A stretch of 64,000 nt of DNA from Szabonella alba (GTDB taxonomy: Bacteria; Pseudomonadota; Alphaproteobacteria; Rhodobacterales; Rhodobacteraceae): positions 594,445-658,444 of the forward strand of contig NZ_JAESVN010000002.1 of the NCBI RefSeq assembly GCF_016765775.1. The letters are read 5' to 3'. The position numbers and the translations under genes were made by a program. Positions 63,561 through 64,000 of this stretch are shown here, piece by piece. A model generated the notes under the pieces. That model ran no database searches and had not been told where the DNA came from. It was given only the letters and a program-made list of their open reading frames with translations. Each line of letters opens with the position of its first letter. Position 1 is the first letter of the stretch.

Positions 63561-64000
63561 ATGGGACTATTGAACGTCATTCGAACGCTGCGTTTGCGGC
63601 ATGGGCTTGCGATCCGCGAGATCGCCCGACGCACCGGCCTATCCCGCAACACCATCAAGAAGCATCTGAAGGCCGGGACGGTTGAACCGCAGTTCGCAAC
63701 GCCGGAGCGGCAAAGCAAGCTCGATCCCTTTGCCGATAAGTTGGCGGGCTGGCTGAAGACCGAGGCAGGGAAGTCGCGCAAGCAGCGGCGGACGATGAAG
63801 CAGTTGCACGCCGATCTCGTGGCGCTTGGCTTCACCGGCTCTTATGCCCGGGTCGCGGCGTTTGCACGACGGTGGCGTGCCGATCGGCAGCGCGAGCAGC
63901 AGACGACGGGGCGCGGGACCTTTGTGCCGCTGCATTTTGACCCGGGCGATGCCTTCCAGTTTGACTGGAGCGAGGATTTTGCAGTTCTGGGCGGCGAACG
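63561..64000 (+). CDS. istA: IS21-family transposase IstA (partial)
   Basis: The first 146 residues of IstA are present before the window ends. They show an N-terminal helix-turn-helix (LRLRHGLAIREIARRTGLSRNTIKKHL in segments around residues 10-36), a second DNA-binding helix region (RRTMKQLHADLVALGFTGSY) and FDPGDAFQFDWSED, which contains the first catalytic Asp of the DDE domain. The ATG at 63561 starts directly after the terminal repeats. Completeness cannot be judged. Confidence 0.93.
   Translation, partial: MGLLNVIRTLRLRHGLAIREIARRTGLSRNTIKKHLKAGTVEPQFATPERQSKLDPFADKLAGWLKTEAGKSRKQRRTMKQLHADLVALGFTGSYARVAAFARRWRADRQREQQTTGRGTFVPLHFDPGDAFQFDWSEDFAVLGGE

Larger units (their letters stand above)
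63449..64000 (+). mobile_element. Left part of an IS21-family element
   Basis: The predicted left end starts TGTTGATTTTCACCCAGA at 63449. A related unit TGTAATTTTCATTGAGA begins at 63484; both end in TGACCC and represent the repeated transposase-binding sites found at IS21-family termini. The istA gene follows at 63561 and runs off the window. The right end and istB are not visible. Confidence 0.8.

Noticed and set aside
57704..64000. Search for a second copy of the tRNA-Pro 3' end as an attachment site
   Set aside because: No match to the T-arm/acceptor sequence was found by eye in the window, so no att site is claimed.

Overview
The window looks like a GC-rich alphaproteobacterial chromosome, most likely from the order Rhodobacterales (Rhodobacter/Paracoccus-like). 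The grounds are the compact fliL-fliF-fliH-fliN-fliP and flgE-flgK-flgL-flgI clusters with a MotE-like partner, CtrA-type boxes in front of two flagellar operons, heavy use of ATGA stop/start overlaps, and the mix of catabolic CoA and ABC transport operons. The sequence alone does not fix the genus.

Layout. (1) 1-13.5 kb is flagellar: a minus-strand stator/FliL operon (fliL, a small membrane coiled-coil protein, a MotE-like protein, motA), a divergent plus-strand basal-body/export operon (fliF, fliH-like, fliN, fliP), then minus-strand flgE-flgK-flgL-flgI, motB and one unrecognised gene. TTAA-N7-TTAA-like CtrA boxes lie in the fliL/fliF divergent promoter and upstream of flgE. (2) 13.7-23 kb encodes an aerobic 2-aminobenzoate (anthranilate) CoA pathway: 3-hydroxyacyl-CoA dehydrogenase, the two-domain 2-aminobenzoyl-CoA monooxygenase/reductase, SDR, MarR regulator, enoyl-CoA hydratase, acyl-CoA dehydrogenase, thioesterase, RidA and the aryl-CoA ligase. 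(3) 23-34.4 kb adds a LysR gene, an orphan molybdenum hydroxylase large subunit, a divergent DHDPS/NAL-family protein, 3-hydroxyanthranilate 3,4-dioxygenase, a five-gene branched-chain-type ABC transporter, an aspartate-dehydrogenase-like protein and a kynurenine-formamidase-like hydrolase. A 16-bp palindrome between the divergent CoA-pathway genes recurs in degenerate form before the transporter. This suggests one MarR regulon covers uptake and ring attack, fed by kynurenine-type compounds.

(4) 34.5-57.6 kb is mostly housekeeping or general metabolism: ArfB, a class III aminotransferase with a small-molecule kinase, Nudix, Pit, FtsK, an aminotransferase, methionine aminopeptidase, racemase, amidase, a UbiH-type hydroxylase, a dipeptide-type ABC transporter, LeuB and two DMT permeases. 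(5) From tRNA-Pro(CGG) at 57.6 kb to the end the sequence looks like a decayed mobile island. It has a minus-strand run of small phage-like genes ending in a terminator, a complete 1267-bp IS3-family element with a 3-bp target duplication, an unrecognised AT-richer membrane-protein gene, and the start of an IS21-family element whose end coincides with the start codon of a probably truncated small gene.

No CRISPR array, rRNA or complete prophage was seen. The most interesting material is the combined 2-aminobenzoyl-CoA and 3-hydroxyanthranilate gene set with its shared operator, and the unrecognised protein in the tRNA-Pro island.
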